Part shown: in pieces, positions 50,200-59,468 of the stretch | How the letters are laid out: every line of letters starts with the position of its first letter | How positions within the stretch are numbered: position 1 is the first letter of the stretch | Source of the DNA: Pyrrhosoma nymphula | Taxonomy: Eukaryota; Arthropoda; Insecta; Odonata; Coenagrionidae | Assembly: GCA_963573305.1 (NCBI GenBank) | Contig: OY754337.1 | Location: 67,801,094-67,865,093 of the forward strand | DNA: 64,000 nucleotides | Reading direction: 5' to 3' | Notes under the pieces: model-generated | The model's database searches: none | Told to the model about the DNA's origin: nothing | The model's input: the letters and a program-made list of their open reading frames with translations, nothing else | Position numbers and translations under genes: made by a program

Positions 50200-51580
50200 A
50201 TCCTCTCGTTTCTCTTTGTATTAAAAAGTTAAGCAAGCCCGTATGTTCTCTAGACTTAAGTTTGGGGAAGTTCAGCCAAAATAAGTCGCCTTGATCACCA
50301 TTCACCTTGATCATCCTTAAGTGATGGCGTTACTTTAATCTGTTCGTTACATTCATCTTTCCTCGCAATATTTTTGTTGAGTTAGTTTAACCTTTTGTCT
50401 TCTCTTTAATCCATGAAAACAGAACTTGTCCTAAAAAAATGAATTTGTCACTTATTGCAATTTTATTTTATTCTCGTGCTGTTAGGTTTCAGTCAGCTGA
50501 AGTATTTTTCTCGGGTTCTTTCAGTCTTCCGTCATCTCTTTATCGAATGAACACAGTACTTATCCTTAATAAAAAACCTTTTTGCTTATCGCAATTTTAT
50601 TTTATTCCCTTTATTTGTAGGTGTCAGTGGCAGGATTGCCGATACTTGTTTATTTTCTCGATCGGTTTGAAAGATTCCTTATCATTATTTTAATGATGTA
50701 GACATATGTGTACACTGTATACAATGTTTGGTCGACAGATAAGTAGTTAACGTTGAGATTGGTCTTTAAGGTACCGGACTTAAAGTCATGTGCCGATATG
50801 ACGTACTATAGATCCAATTGAAGAAAGAATTTCCTCGAGGGGTCGATCATTGTTTACGTAACACACCGCGAAGAATGGGAGGGGGGGGGAGGGTTCGGCG
50901 ACAGGGTTGTTTTCGATGTGAGGGGACGAGAGTGACGAAACCCCACGCCCTGGTCTATTTTGGTGCATAGTAAGCTGGACGCACGTTCGGGTGAACGGTA
51001 AGGGAAGGCGACCTTAAATAAACGACTATCCAGAGCGGGTATACATTTTTCGGTTGCCTTACTCGTCACGTCATTCTCATTTCTATGTTATTTTGAGTAA
51101 TTTCTCATAACATGTTATTCATCTTTCCTTCCGTTAGCCAATTCGTCTACCGATATGTGAGGAGACAAGTTTTATGACCGTTTCCAGGTTTTACAGCCCG
51201 ATGTTCCAAATGTTTACAAGTAAAAATTTTATATAATCGTCATTGAAAATTATTACTCAAATCGGGGTTAAAATTCCACAGAAAGGATACTATGAACATC
51301 TTATTTTGCAGATTGCGAAAGCTGAAAATTTGAATAATTTTCTTCTTATTTTTAAAAGAACATAGTCTTTAATAGAGCTATGGTCCACGTATTAAACTAT
51401 AATATCAGCTAGGTTTCCCGAAATAAATCCGATCACTTTTCATGACTTGACATGACATGACTTTTCATGACGATAAATCGATATACTTTTCCGAATGCCT
51501 GTGGCCCTTCCCGCGACGGTAACTTAAGCGGGGTTGATTTATTGCATTGCATTGATTATAAAAACGATTGTAAGAACTTC
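50200..51580. other. Non-coding stretch
   Basis: No gene recognised. A G run lies at 50,878-50,894, and a short repeat of 'catgac' words occurs at 51,440-51,470. Confidence 0.35.
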
Positions 51581-51589
51581 TTAAAGGCA

Positions 51590-51700
51590 AAAATCATCCG
51601 CCTGGACTAAAATTCGAGCCCAGGGTACCCGAGTCCACAACCAGAGCCTTAACCAAACTAATAACTGACGAGGACGTCTGGGCAGCTTTATTGTTTAAAG
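51590..51700 (-). mobile_element. tRNA-derived SINE-like copy
   Basis: On the minus strand an A-box-like 'ttagtttggttaaggct' and a B-box-like GGGCTCGAATT lie about 50 bp apart, followed by 'gtccaggcggatgattttt'. This layout (tRNA head, then a T-rich segment) matches the other SINE-like copies in the window. Confidence 0.55.
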
Positions 51701-52199
51701 CACTCGGCGCGAAATCGGACGGCCGGACGGTCGAATAAAATTCTGAGCAAATGTTTTTCTTACGATGAATTTCTCACTATCACGAATTTCAATTCGTTAG
51801 AAAATTTTCCAGAGGGCCATAACCTCTACTTCAGAAAAAAATATCTGAAAATGTTTCCACACCCACTACAGGATAAGGTATAGAACACTCTCCCCGTCGT
51901 TACCCTGTGGAAATCGTTATTTCAATTTGAAGAAAAAACATTAATGCTAAAATTCTTCTAATTGCTCGCTATTCTCGTCTGATTCCTGGTTTTCAAGAGA
52001 GAAAAAAAGTCCTTCCTTTTTCCTGGTCCTCAAGTTTTCAAGGTTGTTAAGACACTGCCTAATATGAGAAAAACTTATAATCCCTTTAACATAAAAGACC
52101 GGTTTAATGCTCTGAAATCGAAAAAAAAACTCGCTTTATTGCCGGAAGGAATTGATTAGGATGGGAAAGAATCTCGGCATACAGGAAGTCAGATGATTA

Positions 52200-52500
52200 T
52201 GTTACAGCTCGGTTCAGGAATAGAGGAAGTATTCCTCCCATTGAGCTTGAAAATAAGTAAATCTTCCCCTGTCCAGCAATTAGCGAGCGTTGCCTGTGGT
52301 AGAGCCCGGCGTATTTCTCCGTCAATACGTCGGCGAGCGCGACGCGAAGATCGTGGTGCTCGCTTTGGAACCCGAAGGTCGGACGTTCGCGACCCGCCAT
52401 AGACGCGGATGTCGTGCTGAAATGAGATGTTTCCTTCGCTTGACATATGACATCAAACCGCTCGTGAAGGGCTTCCATCCAGCAATCCACACCGAATAAA
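52200..52500. other. CpG-rich patch with overlapping frames on both strands
   Basis: About 300 bp of CpG-rich sequence. The minus strand is open for 97 codons (52,490-52,197) and again in another frame; the plus strand is open too. The sequence DCWMEALHERFDVICQ at the start of the first frame looks protein-like, but I do not recognise it. Possibly an exon or an element fragment. Confidence 0.3.
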
Positions 52501-52529
52501 CATGACTATATGGGCAGTTTAATTCTGTT

Positions 52530-52610
52530 TTACCGGCAGTTGGTACTTGGTATATCCACGTTCGAATCCTGGTCTAATAATTTTTATCACGGTAAATTTG
52601 TTCGCAGTGG
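52530..52610 (+). mobile_element. tRNA-derived SINE-like copy
   Basis: B box CGTTCGAATCC (52,560-52,570) after a tRNA-like stretch, followed by 'aataatttttatcacggtaaattt'. This closely parallels the post-B-box segment of the 18.5 kb SINE arm (aattattttttcatgacgaattt), indicating one SINE family. Confidence 0.6.
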
Positions 52611-52719
52611 TGTTAATCTCCGCGATCTCTAATACTCGCATATCCTTGATTCCATGTTTTTAAAATTGTGATTGGACATATTCATTTCATTCAAGTATTC
52701 TACCAGCTGATTGGTTGGT

Positions 52720-53366
52720 TCTTGGACAGTCCCCATTCTGCATCCCAACCTCAGACATTTTCTCGCTTTCCCTCCTAAGGATGGCCCGTTATTAGATCCC
52801 TCTTCCAATTCTATATATCTTCTACCTCCTCTTATTTCTTACAGAATTCCTATCCTCTTCCTTCCTCTTCCACGCTTCCTCAGTGTTCTCCCCTCTATCA
52901 CTCTCTTCAACATGCCCTCTCCTCTCAAAACCTTCCCCATTCATCTCTTCTGCCTTCTCCGAACCTCTGCCACAAGCTTCCACTCCTTTCCGACCTTTTC
53001 CAATACCTCCTCGTTCGTCTTTCTCGCCATCCAGCTAACCTTCTCCATCCTTCTCCAAACCCACATCTCAAACGCCTCAAGTCTACGCACATCCTCCCTT
53101 CGCAATGACCAAGTTTCCGGTCCATATGGCGCCACGCTCCATATTAAAGTTTTCACCTGTCTCTTATTTACGTCTCTTCTCAGACCCCCACTCATCAATT
53201 CCCTTCTCTTCGAAAATGATTCTTTAGCTAGCGCAATTCTGCATCTGATGTCCTTACCACTGAACCCATTCTCCTCCAAAATACTACCCAGATACGTAAA
53301 CCGCTCTATCTTCTTCCCTCCCACCCTTATATACAGCCCCGCCTTCTTACTTCTATAAAATCTCAT
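52720..53366 (-). pseudogene. RTE LINE C-terminal region
   Basis: It continues the RTE protein after the RT core: RFTYLGSILEENGFSGKDI, then IWSVAPYGPETWSLRREDVR and FEMWVWRRMEKVSWMARKT, the standard post-RT region of RTE elements. The frame is lost near 52,940 and homology continues in broken form to about 52,720 (EIRGGRRYIEL-like). It is separated from the RT piece upstream by a stop right after a KINH motif. Confidence 0.85.
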
Positions 53367-53378
53367 TACTTTCGTTTT

Positions 53379-53748
53379 CTAGTGATTGATCTTCATCCCA
53401 TACTTTTCGCACTGCACCTCTAATGCATTCACCATTGACTGTAACCCCTTGGCAGACTGACTAACCAATACTTGATCAGACAGCTCCCCTTCTACCTTTA
53501 TTCCTACCTCCTCCTCCCCCCATGTCTCCATTACCATTTCTTCTGAATACACGATTAAAAGCAACGGCGATAGTGGGCACCCATGCTGCACTCCCCGTCC
53601 TATCGTGATCCATTCTCCATTGGCTAACCTAACCTGCGCCGTCTGGTTCATATACAAATTCCGAATCAGACGCCTGTCCCTCCAATTGACCCCTAATTTC
53701 TTCAATACTCGCATTAATTTCGTCCATTCCACCCGATCAAATGCCTTC
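53379..53748 (-). pseudogene. RTE reverse transcriptase, second half
   Basis: It begins with KAFDRVEW, the RT motif A region, exactly at the insertion site of the nested LINE. It continues through GVQHGCPLSPLLLIVYSEEM (motif B). The catalytic box, normally a LADD- or YADD-type sequence, reads ELSDQVLVSQ, so one of the two aspartates is lost, apparently with a codon deletion. It cannot be a working polymerase. Confidence 0.9.
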
Positions 53749-53815
53749 ATCTACATCTACATCTACATATTACCCCGCAAGCCACCTCAATAGGCGTGTG
53801 GCGGGGGGTGTTAGG
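53749..53815 (-). other. LINE 3' end: conserved hairpin and (ATGTAG)n tail
   Basis: In sense orientation the element ends with a hairpin CCCC-GCCAC, a loop of about 12 bases, GTGGC-TTGC-GGGG, followed by 'taatatgtagatgtagatg'. The TTGC bulge sits between the two stems. The same structure is present at 3.2, 14.8, 35.9 and 47.4 kb with compensating base pairs. In L2/UnaL2-type LINEs a 3' hairpin is the RT template recognition site; I infer the same role here. Confidence 0.75.
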
Positions 53816-53863
53816 ACACCAGCCGCTTAAAGATAAAAAGGAAACGCTCTAATGAAATTACGC

Positions 53864-56701
53864 CTAGCATTTATTGAAGTCCCTTATTGTTCGGGGGAAA
53901 AACGAATTCCCATACCTATCCGTTCGGCAAAATATCTCTCTTAATTTATCGTTTCTATCGGACCTGGAAATATAGTGGGGTTCTAATATGATGTTCTCCG
54001 TGTCGCTCTGAAAGATATCTATTCTCAATTGTTCAAGTAATCTAAGCCTAGCGCGCAGCCTCCGAGTCTCTAGCGGTTCCCAGCCTAATTCGTTTAACAT
54101 CTGTGTAACGCTGTCAGTACGCCCGTAGCTGTTTTTGACGAATCGCGCAGCTTTCCTTTGTATTTTATTAAGTTCCCGGACTAAGTCTTTCTGCACCGGA
54201 TCCCATATGCTCGCTGCATACTCAAGGTGTGGCCGGACGAGTGCGAAATAGCACCTCTCTTTTACTTTTTCATCCGAAAATCTTCCCACAATACGCTTGA
54301 CGAATCCTAGCTTCTTCAGAGCTCTGCCACAGATATTTCTTATATGTGCTCCCCACGATAGGTCCGAAGTTATCGTAACTCCTAGATACTTCACTTCATC
54401 TGTCGCCTTTATGTTAACACCATCCACAGCATATACATGGGAATAGTTGGACGACTTCCGCAAGAAATGTACCGCCGTGCATTTGTTCAGATTAAGTTCG
54501 AGTCCCCACTCTTGGCTCCACACATGAACGTTGTTTAAATCCGATGATAGAGTTTCAAAGTCAGAGTGATCACTAATTTCACGATAGATGACAGCGTCGT
54601 CGGCGAATAGACGTATTTTACTGCTAATTCGAGAGCATAGATCATTTATGTATATAATGAACAAAAGGGGTCCGATCACACTTCCTTGCGGGACACCTGA
54701 TGTCACTTTAACGACATCAGAGCTAATTCCGTCAAGAACTACCTTTTGCTTACGATCACTCAGAAAGTCGCGTATCCAGTTTACTACTGTTTCGTTTAGG
54801 CCGCATGACTGTAATTTGTATAAAAGTTTGTTATGAGGTACCGTGTCGAAAGCTTTCTTAAAATCCAGAAATAATGCGTCAACTTGTCTTTTCGATTCGC
54901 CAGATTTGAGAACGTCATGGAGAAAGAGCGCGAGTTGTGTTTCACATGATCTACCTTTCCGGAAGCCGTGCTGACAGCCATGGAGGACGTTACGACTGTC
55001 CAGGAACGTCATGATATTGCTAACGACGATATGTTCGAGTATCTTGCCTATAATCGACGTTAATGAAATTGGTCGATAGTTCCCTGGGTCGTGTCTGTTT
55101 CCCTTTTTGAATATCGGTGTAACGTTTGCAATTTTCCAGTCTAATGGTATCTTTCCTTCAGACAATGACTTCTTGAATATTATGTCTAAGAACGGTGCGA
55201 TCTGTGGCGCTAACTCCTTGAGGACACGCGCGGGTATTCCCTCCGGACCCGGAGATTTACTATTTTTTATCGACTGTAGCTGTTTAGTTATCCCATCACG
55301 TTGAATAGTGATTTCTTTCATCGGTTCCTCAGTGAATTGTATTTCAAAATTACATGCAGTATCGTCTGTGGTGAATACACTTTTGAAGTGGGAATTTAAC
55401 GTGTTAGCTTTGTCAATATTTTCGGTGACAAGTTTGCCATCATTATCAAATAACGAATCTACGGTTGAATATTTTCCCTGAAGCTCTCTCGCATATGACC
55501 AAAAAGATTTCGGATTTTCTTCGAGTAATTCACCAAGTACTTTTTTCTTGAAATTTAGCAATGCAGAACGCATTGATTTCTTAGTTTTTGAGCGTTGCGC
55601 AGCGTAACTTTCTTTTGCTTCAAGTTCCTTCGATTTGTCACCTACCGTAGTGAACTTTTTAACCAAGTTGTACAATTTTCTCTGTCTCTTAAGGTCCCTC
55701 CTAACATCGTTGTTATACCAGCGAGGTTCTTTACTGTCGCATTTCAATTTTTGCGGAATATATTCGTTGATTCCCCGTCGTAGAATTTTTAAGAAATATT
55801 TCCATGATTCATCAGTGCTTTTATCCTCAGTTTTAACTAAGAAATCCGTGTACGAATCATTAAGCATCTCGCCAAATTTGATGAAGTTGCATTTATCAAA
55901 TAAATAAATATTGCGTTTCGGTTTTACAGCTGACTCTACTTCAATTTTTAAGGTTGCAAAAATTACTCTGTGATCACTTATGCCGTCAATAATATCGAGC
56001 TGTTTTATCAACTTAGGATGGCTTACTGCAAAAAGGTCTAATATTTTATTTCCTCTCGTAGGCTTGTCAACTACTTGGGAAAGTGAGTGATTAGCAAGTG
56101 TGTTGAGTAAGATCTCGCTGATTTCCCTATTCCTAGAATTCGGTTTTACAGTGTAAGAATCCCAATTTATAGATGGCAGATTAAAATCTCCCCCAATAAT
56201 TATTACACTTTTACTGTCTCTCACAGTAAATGCGGATATTTGATTATCTAATTGGTAAATAACATCAATTTTGGAGTCTGGAGGTCTATAGAAAGAGCAA
56301 ACATGTATACTCCTTTTGTTTCGTTGTTTAATTGTACACCACACGCTTTCTATTTCATTGTCAGTTATTTCGTGGACGGTGCTGTGTAAATGTGATTTAA
56401 CTGCTAGAAAAACTCCGCCACCTGCCCTATCGCTTCGATCGCATCTGTAGATTTTATATCCTGGAGGAAAAACTTCGCTGTCGCTTAAATCCTCAGTAAG
56501 CCAGCTCTCCGTTCCTATGACCACGTCTGCGTCCTGAAATATATGCTCGATTTCAGCGCGCTTGTTTTTAACGCTACGGCAATTAACTACTAAAAAGTTA
56601 ATGTCATATTTTGTCGATTGAGTGTCGGTTGGTTCTTTTCCACGCTTATGGGTATTAGGTGGGCGAATTTCACTGGAAGTGCTTATTACATTTGATATCA
56701 T
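53864..56701 (-). CDS. LINE ORF2: endonuclease and reverse transcriptase
   Basis: An intact ORF2, 946 codons from the first ATG (56,701), with the frame open upstream without a stop to 56,872. Numbered from the GTG codon at 56,710: an APE-like endonuclease (about 36-255) with VVNCRS (N43), GTESWL (E68), SFYRPP, GGDFNLP (D175, N177) and ISDHRV (D246, H247). A linker follows, then the RT: SKSPGPEGIPARV (about 485), ANVTPIFKKGN, LDFKKAFDTVPH (D616), SGVPQGSVIGP (671-681) and the catalytic FADD (702-705). The thumb and C-terminal region runs to the end (PHLEYAASIWDP, FPRTIRDFNKC). All catalytic residues I can check are present. It would nick target DNA and copy the element RNA by target-primed reverse transcription. 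No ATG precedes the endonuclease for about 55 codons after ORF1, see the frameshift site. Confidence 0.93.
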   Translation of the reverse strand: MISNVISTSSEIRPPNTHKRGKEPTDTQSTKYDINFLVVNCRSVKNKRAEIEHIFQDADVVIGTESWLTEDLSDSEVFPPGYKIYRCDRSDRAGGGVFLAVKSHLHSTVHEITDNEIESVWCTIKQRNKRSIHVCSFYRPPDSKIDVIYQLDNQISAFTVRDSKSVIIIGGDFNLPSINWDSYTVKPNSRNREISEILLNTLANHSLSQVVDKPTRGNKILDLFAVSHPKLIKQLDIIDGISDHRVIFATLKIEVESAVKPKRNIYLFDKCNFIKFGEMLNDSYTDFLVKTEDKSTDESWKYFLKILRRGINEYIPQKLKCDSKEPRWYNNDVRRDLKRQRKLYNLVKKFTTVGDKSKELEAKESYAAQRSKTKKSMRSALLNFKKKVLGELLEENPKSFWSYARELQGKYSTVDSLFDNDGKLVTENIDKANTLNSHFKSVFTTDDTACNFEIQFTEEPMKEITIQRDGITKQLQSIKNSKSPGPEGIPARVLKELAPQIAPFLDIIFKKSLSEGKIPLDWKIANVTPIFKKGNRHDPGNYRPISLTSIIGKILEHIVVSNIMTFLDSRNVLHGCQHGFRKGRSCETQLALFLHDVLKSGESKRQVDALFLDFKKAFDTVPHNKLLYKLQSCGLNETVVNWIRDFLSDRKQKVVLDGISSDVVKVTSGVPQGSVIGPLLFIIYINDLCSRISSKIRLFADDAVIYREISDHSDFETLSSDLNNVHVWSQEWGLELNLNKCTAVHFLRKSSNYSHVYAVDGVNIKATDEVKYLGVTITSDLSWGAHIRNICGRALKKLGFVKRIVGRFSDEKVKERCYFALVRPHLEYAASIWDPVQKDLVRELNKIQRKAARFVKNSYGRTDSVTQMLNELGWEPLETRRLRARLRLLEQLRIDIFQSDTENIILEPHYISRSDRNDKLREIFCRTDRYGNSFFPRTIRDFNKC

Positions 56702-56856
56702 TTCTTTCACTGGAGTACGAGTTTTGGGAAAATTGCCACTATTTACCGGCTTTAGCGCTCCTAAGTCTACTTGGGTGTGAACATTTTCGCAATGCGGATT
56801 TCCTCGGAGGCTGCCTTTGGTTAAATATTTAAAAATCCCACTATATGACCTATCCT

Positions 56857-56872
56857 CTAGTCTAAAAAATAT
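56857..56872 (-). promoter_or_regulatory. Candidate -1 programmed ribosomal frameshift site between ORF1 and ORF2
   Basis: ORF1 ends TAT TTT TTA GAC TAG. The heptamer T TTT TTA (56,869-56,863) is in the zero-frame phase X XXY YYZ needed for -1 slippage, one sense codon before the ORF1 stop. After slippage the next codons (AGA CTA GAG GAT...) are in the ORF2 frame, which stays open to the ORF2 stop at 53,864. ORF2 frame opens just before the heptamer (upstream stop at 56,873-56,875), so the overlap is 16 bases. I see no obvious strong downstream hairpin by eye. Confidence 0.6.
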
Positions 56873-57888
56873 CTACAGTGCTCAAAAATCCTACGAGCCA
56901 CCCGTTCAGACGCCTCTTTGGAATAATGCACCCCAGACGAGTTGAGGGGAGCCCGGCATGATCTAAGCACCGGCCGAAGATCCACGAACTCTGCCCCAAT
57001 GCTCGCACAGAATTTCCACAGCCTCTTGTTGATCCAGGCAATCCTGTCCCAAACTCGAGGGCCGCAGTCAGTCCGTGGAACAATGCTGCAGATGGATAGT
57101 CGCAGATCGACACCAGTACCCCTCCGAACGCGTTCCACCTCCGAGTTTAGATCCCTAAAGGAATCCAAGATCTCATCGGCTCTACGCTCGGAAGCATCAT
57201 TGGTGCCAACATGGGCCACCACCCGCAGTCTAGAGCAGCCCGTGTACTTCACCGCCGCTTTTACCACCGCCGTAGAATTGGGTACGATTCCCCCTGGTGT
57301 ACACCAGGAGGTGACCCGTTGGTCCGCTCCGTCTCTCCTTGCCCTCTTCTCCAACTGGGGGAAAATCCGCCGGACGTTCGAACTCCCTAACAATACTATC
57401 CCTGCCCTCCCAGCCCGGCTGCCGTTCGAAGTTGAGTCCCTTGCAACGGGGGGTTCGTTCACGACCTCGCTAACTGGCTCCCCAGAATTGTCCTCCGACA
57501 AAACCGCGAAGCTGTTGCGAACGGGGATGGGATTAGCCTCCGCATCCCCCACTCCCCGTCTCGGTCGAGCCACCGCCCCCCGCCCTTGGGGCACAACCAC
57601 CCACTCGGGCCTCAGGCTGTGAGTCATCCCCAGACCCGAAGATTGCACCGTCTTCCCCAAGGCCGCCGCACTTGCTTTCGCACCCGAGCATGCCCGGGAC
57701 ACCACCTTGGTGCTGTGCAAGGTCCTGGAAGAAACGCTACAACCACCGGGGCCCGAAACCCTCCCACAACCCGTAACCCGGGCGAGTATCTCCGTAACTA
57801 ACCTCTCCAGTTCGGCGACACGTGCCTCGAGGAGGTCGCTCTTCACCTTGCTCTTGAGGCTCGCTACAGAGGAACTAGGGCCAGCCAT
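56857..57888 (-). CDS. LINE ORF1: coiled coil plus SGNH-hydrolase-like domain
   Basis: 343 residues, intact. Residues 8-38 form a leucine-heptad coiled coil (LLEARVAELERLVTEILARV), probably for oligomerisation. Residues 60-160 are low-complexity, basic and Gly/Ser-rich. Residues 162-343 form an SGNH/GDSL-esterase-like domain: block I GIVLLGSSNVRR (Ser170 as nucleophile), a Gly pair at 199-200, block III HVGTND (G228, N230) and block V SGVHYS (H321). Esterase-type ORF1 proteins are known from CR1/L2-group LINEs, where they bind RNA and membranes. Unusual: the block I Asp is Ser, and the block V Asp three residues before His is also Ser (S318), so catalysis may be weak or absent. The last codons contain a T TTT TTA slippery heptamer. 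Confidence 0.9.
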   Translation of the reverse strand: MAGPSSSVASLKSKVKSDLLEARVAELERLVTEILARVTGCGRVSGPGGCSVSSRTLHSTKVVSRACSGAKASAAALGKTVQSSGLGMTHSLRPEWVVVPQGRGAVARPRRGVGDAEANPIPVRNSFAVLSEDNSGEPVSEVVNEPPVARDSTSNGSRAGRAGIVLLGSSNVRRIFPQLEKRARRDGADQRVTSWCTPGGIVPNSTAVVKAAVKYTGCSRLRVVAHVGTNDASERRADEILDSFRDLNSEVERVRRGTGVDLRLSICSIVPRTDCGPRVWDRIAWINKRLWKFCASIGAEFVDLRPVLRSCRAPLNSSGVHYSKEASERVARRIFEHCRYFLD

Positions 57889-58314
57889 ACTATTCTACAG
57901 GCTTTAGCACTTAAAACGATTTGAATTTACACTAAGTCCTCTAAATATATAAGGCGGGTATAAGCGAATCAAGTACGATACGCAAGGTTGCGTAAGAAGT
58001 ACTTTCTAGCAAAGTAGTTAGACGGATAAAGAGCAAAAATGCAATGGATCAGTTGCTAGAACACGCACGCACGTATAGGATCAAATAATTATTAAGAGTC
58101 AATACTAATACTTTAGAACTACTAATAATTTTAAGTTCTATAACACTACTTAACCACTGAAGCAAGACAAATTATAACTAAGCAAGCACTACAAATTAGT
58201 AATACACTTGAATAAAGGAAAAAAGAATTTAAGAAAATAAGATGGTCAGCGACTACTTATCCGTTACACCGTCGGCTACAGGACCAGGCTGCTTCACAAC
58301 ACTACTTCACTACA

Positions 58315-58490
58315 CAGCACTACTTCACAAAATGCGATTTCAAAAATAACACTACTTCACTTCACAGCACTACTTCGCAAAATACGATTTCAAAAATAAA
58401 ACACTAAATTCACTGCTGCACAAATCTAGGTGTACGGTGCCGCTGCCGGTCAGAGGAGTCAAATAGGTGATCGCCGCCGGTCAGAGAGGA
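58315..58490 (-). repeat. Direct repeats in the LINE 5'UTR
   Basis: Two 50-bp units ('tacttcacaaaatgcgattt' at 58,321 and its variant at 58,371) and two copies of 'gccggtcagag' (58,445 and 58,476, 31 bp apart) lie in the first 250 bp of the element's sense strand. Repeated 5' modules of this kind often hold the internal promoter of a LINE. Confidence 0.7.
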
Positions 58491-58552
58491 AACCGGTTTC
58501 AGGAGCGCTCAGTAGACACAACCTCACCCTTCGAGAGCTGGTTGAAGGTGAC

Positions 58553-58908
58553 GCCTTCTCGAAATCTACGAAGCATGGAAAAACATCCTGCCCATACTCT
58601 AGGTTTCTTTCTACTAGCGTCCTCATTACCGCTATAGCATCTCGTGTTCCCGTTTCTCTCCTAAACCCGAACTGGTCGTCACCCAGGAATTCATTTGCCT
58701 TCTTCTCTAGCCTTCTATTTATTTTTCTCAGAACTACTTTGGCCGCATGGGATATTAAGTTTATTGTCCTATAGTCTTCGCATGTTTTTGCCTTGCTCTT
58801 CTTCGATACAGGAACAAATACTGTCTTCGCAAAGTCTTCCGGCCACTCTCCATCCTCATAAATCCTACGAATAAGCACAAAAAGTTTTCCTCCGCCATTC
58901 TTCCCCAT
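58553..58908 (-). pseudogene. RTE reverse transcriptase, first half
   Basis: The translation contains EDYRTINLISHAAKVVLRKI and FLGDDQFGFRRETGTRDAI, the RT fingers of RTE elements. It then reaches QDVFPCFVDFEKA, where the nested LINE begins at the target duplication (58,553-58,558). The frame runs on a further 30 codons into the nested element by chance. Confidence 0.9.
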
Positions 58909-59468
58909 GCTCTTTAAAAACTCTGCAGGATGTTTTCTATTCCCACCACCTTATTCCTTTTCCTGTCTCGTAGAACTTAGTCGATTTTGCTATCTAGGAT
59001 ACTTGGTTCTATGCCATCTCTGTCGATGTCGTCTTCTCTTTCTACATCTAACCTATTGGGCCTTATTTCCTTACCATTCAGCTCTTCAACATACTCCTTC
59101 CACCTCTCCTGGATCTCTTTCGGTTCTACGATCACCTTTCCTGTCTTGTCTGTTATCGTTGTAATTCCCCTTCCCTTATTACCACCCGTCAGTTTATTTA
59201 CTTTCCTATATAATGCATCTGCTCTTCCCTCTTTTTGGTATTTCTCTAACGAGTCGAATTGTTCTCTCCACCACGCCTCTCTTGCTTTATTTGTTTCTCT
59301 TCTAAGACTGTTATTTGATTCTCGGTATTTTCTCTTACCTAGCTCTGAGTTTCCGCTCTTCCATTTCCTTCTCTCCTGCATCTCCATTATCATCTTCTTT
59401 GTGATCCACGGTTTTCTAATTTTAGTTGCACTCACTACGCCTACCGTTGCTTTCGCCGCTTCTACATT
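58909..59468 (-). pseudogene. RTE LINE linker between endonuclease and RT
   Basis: It is in the same frame as the endonuclease after a single TGA (about 59,457). It encodes the basic linker typical of RTE proteins: RKPWITKKMIMEMQERRKWK, then NKAREAWWREQFDSLEK and LYRKVNKLTGG. A stop and a frameshift near 58,980-58,910 separate it from the RT. Confidence 0.85.

Larger units (their letters stand above)
53749..58552 (-). mobile_element. Full-length CR1/L2-like LINE with intact ORF1 and ORF2
   Basis: A complete 4.8-kb non-LTR retrotransposon on the minus strand: 5'UTR of about 660 bp with direct repeats (57,889-58,552), ORF1 (SGNH esterase type), ORF2 (endonuclease plus RT), and a short 3'UTR with a hairpin and an (ATGTAG)n tail. 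Perfect 6-bp target duplications, gccttc, lie at 53,743-53,748 and 58,553-58,558. Removing the element and one duplication restores the RTE reading frame across the Lys-Ala/Phe-Asp junction. Two intact frames and a perfect target duplication indicate a fairly recent insertion. The RT sequence and the ORF1 esterase point to the CR1/L2 group; exact clade placement needs a tree. Confidence 0.93.

Noticed and set aside
52711..53358. 215-codon plus-strand frame
   Set aside because: Antisense shadow of the RTE C-terminal region; Ser/Leu/Pro-rich without motifs.
56942..57622. 226-codon plus-strand frame opposite LINE ORF1
   Set aside because: It is an antisense shadow of the GC-rich ORF1, which has clear domain motifs on the minus strand.
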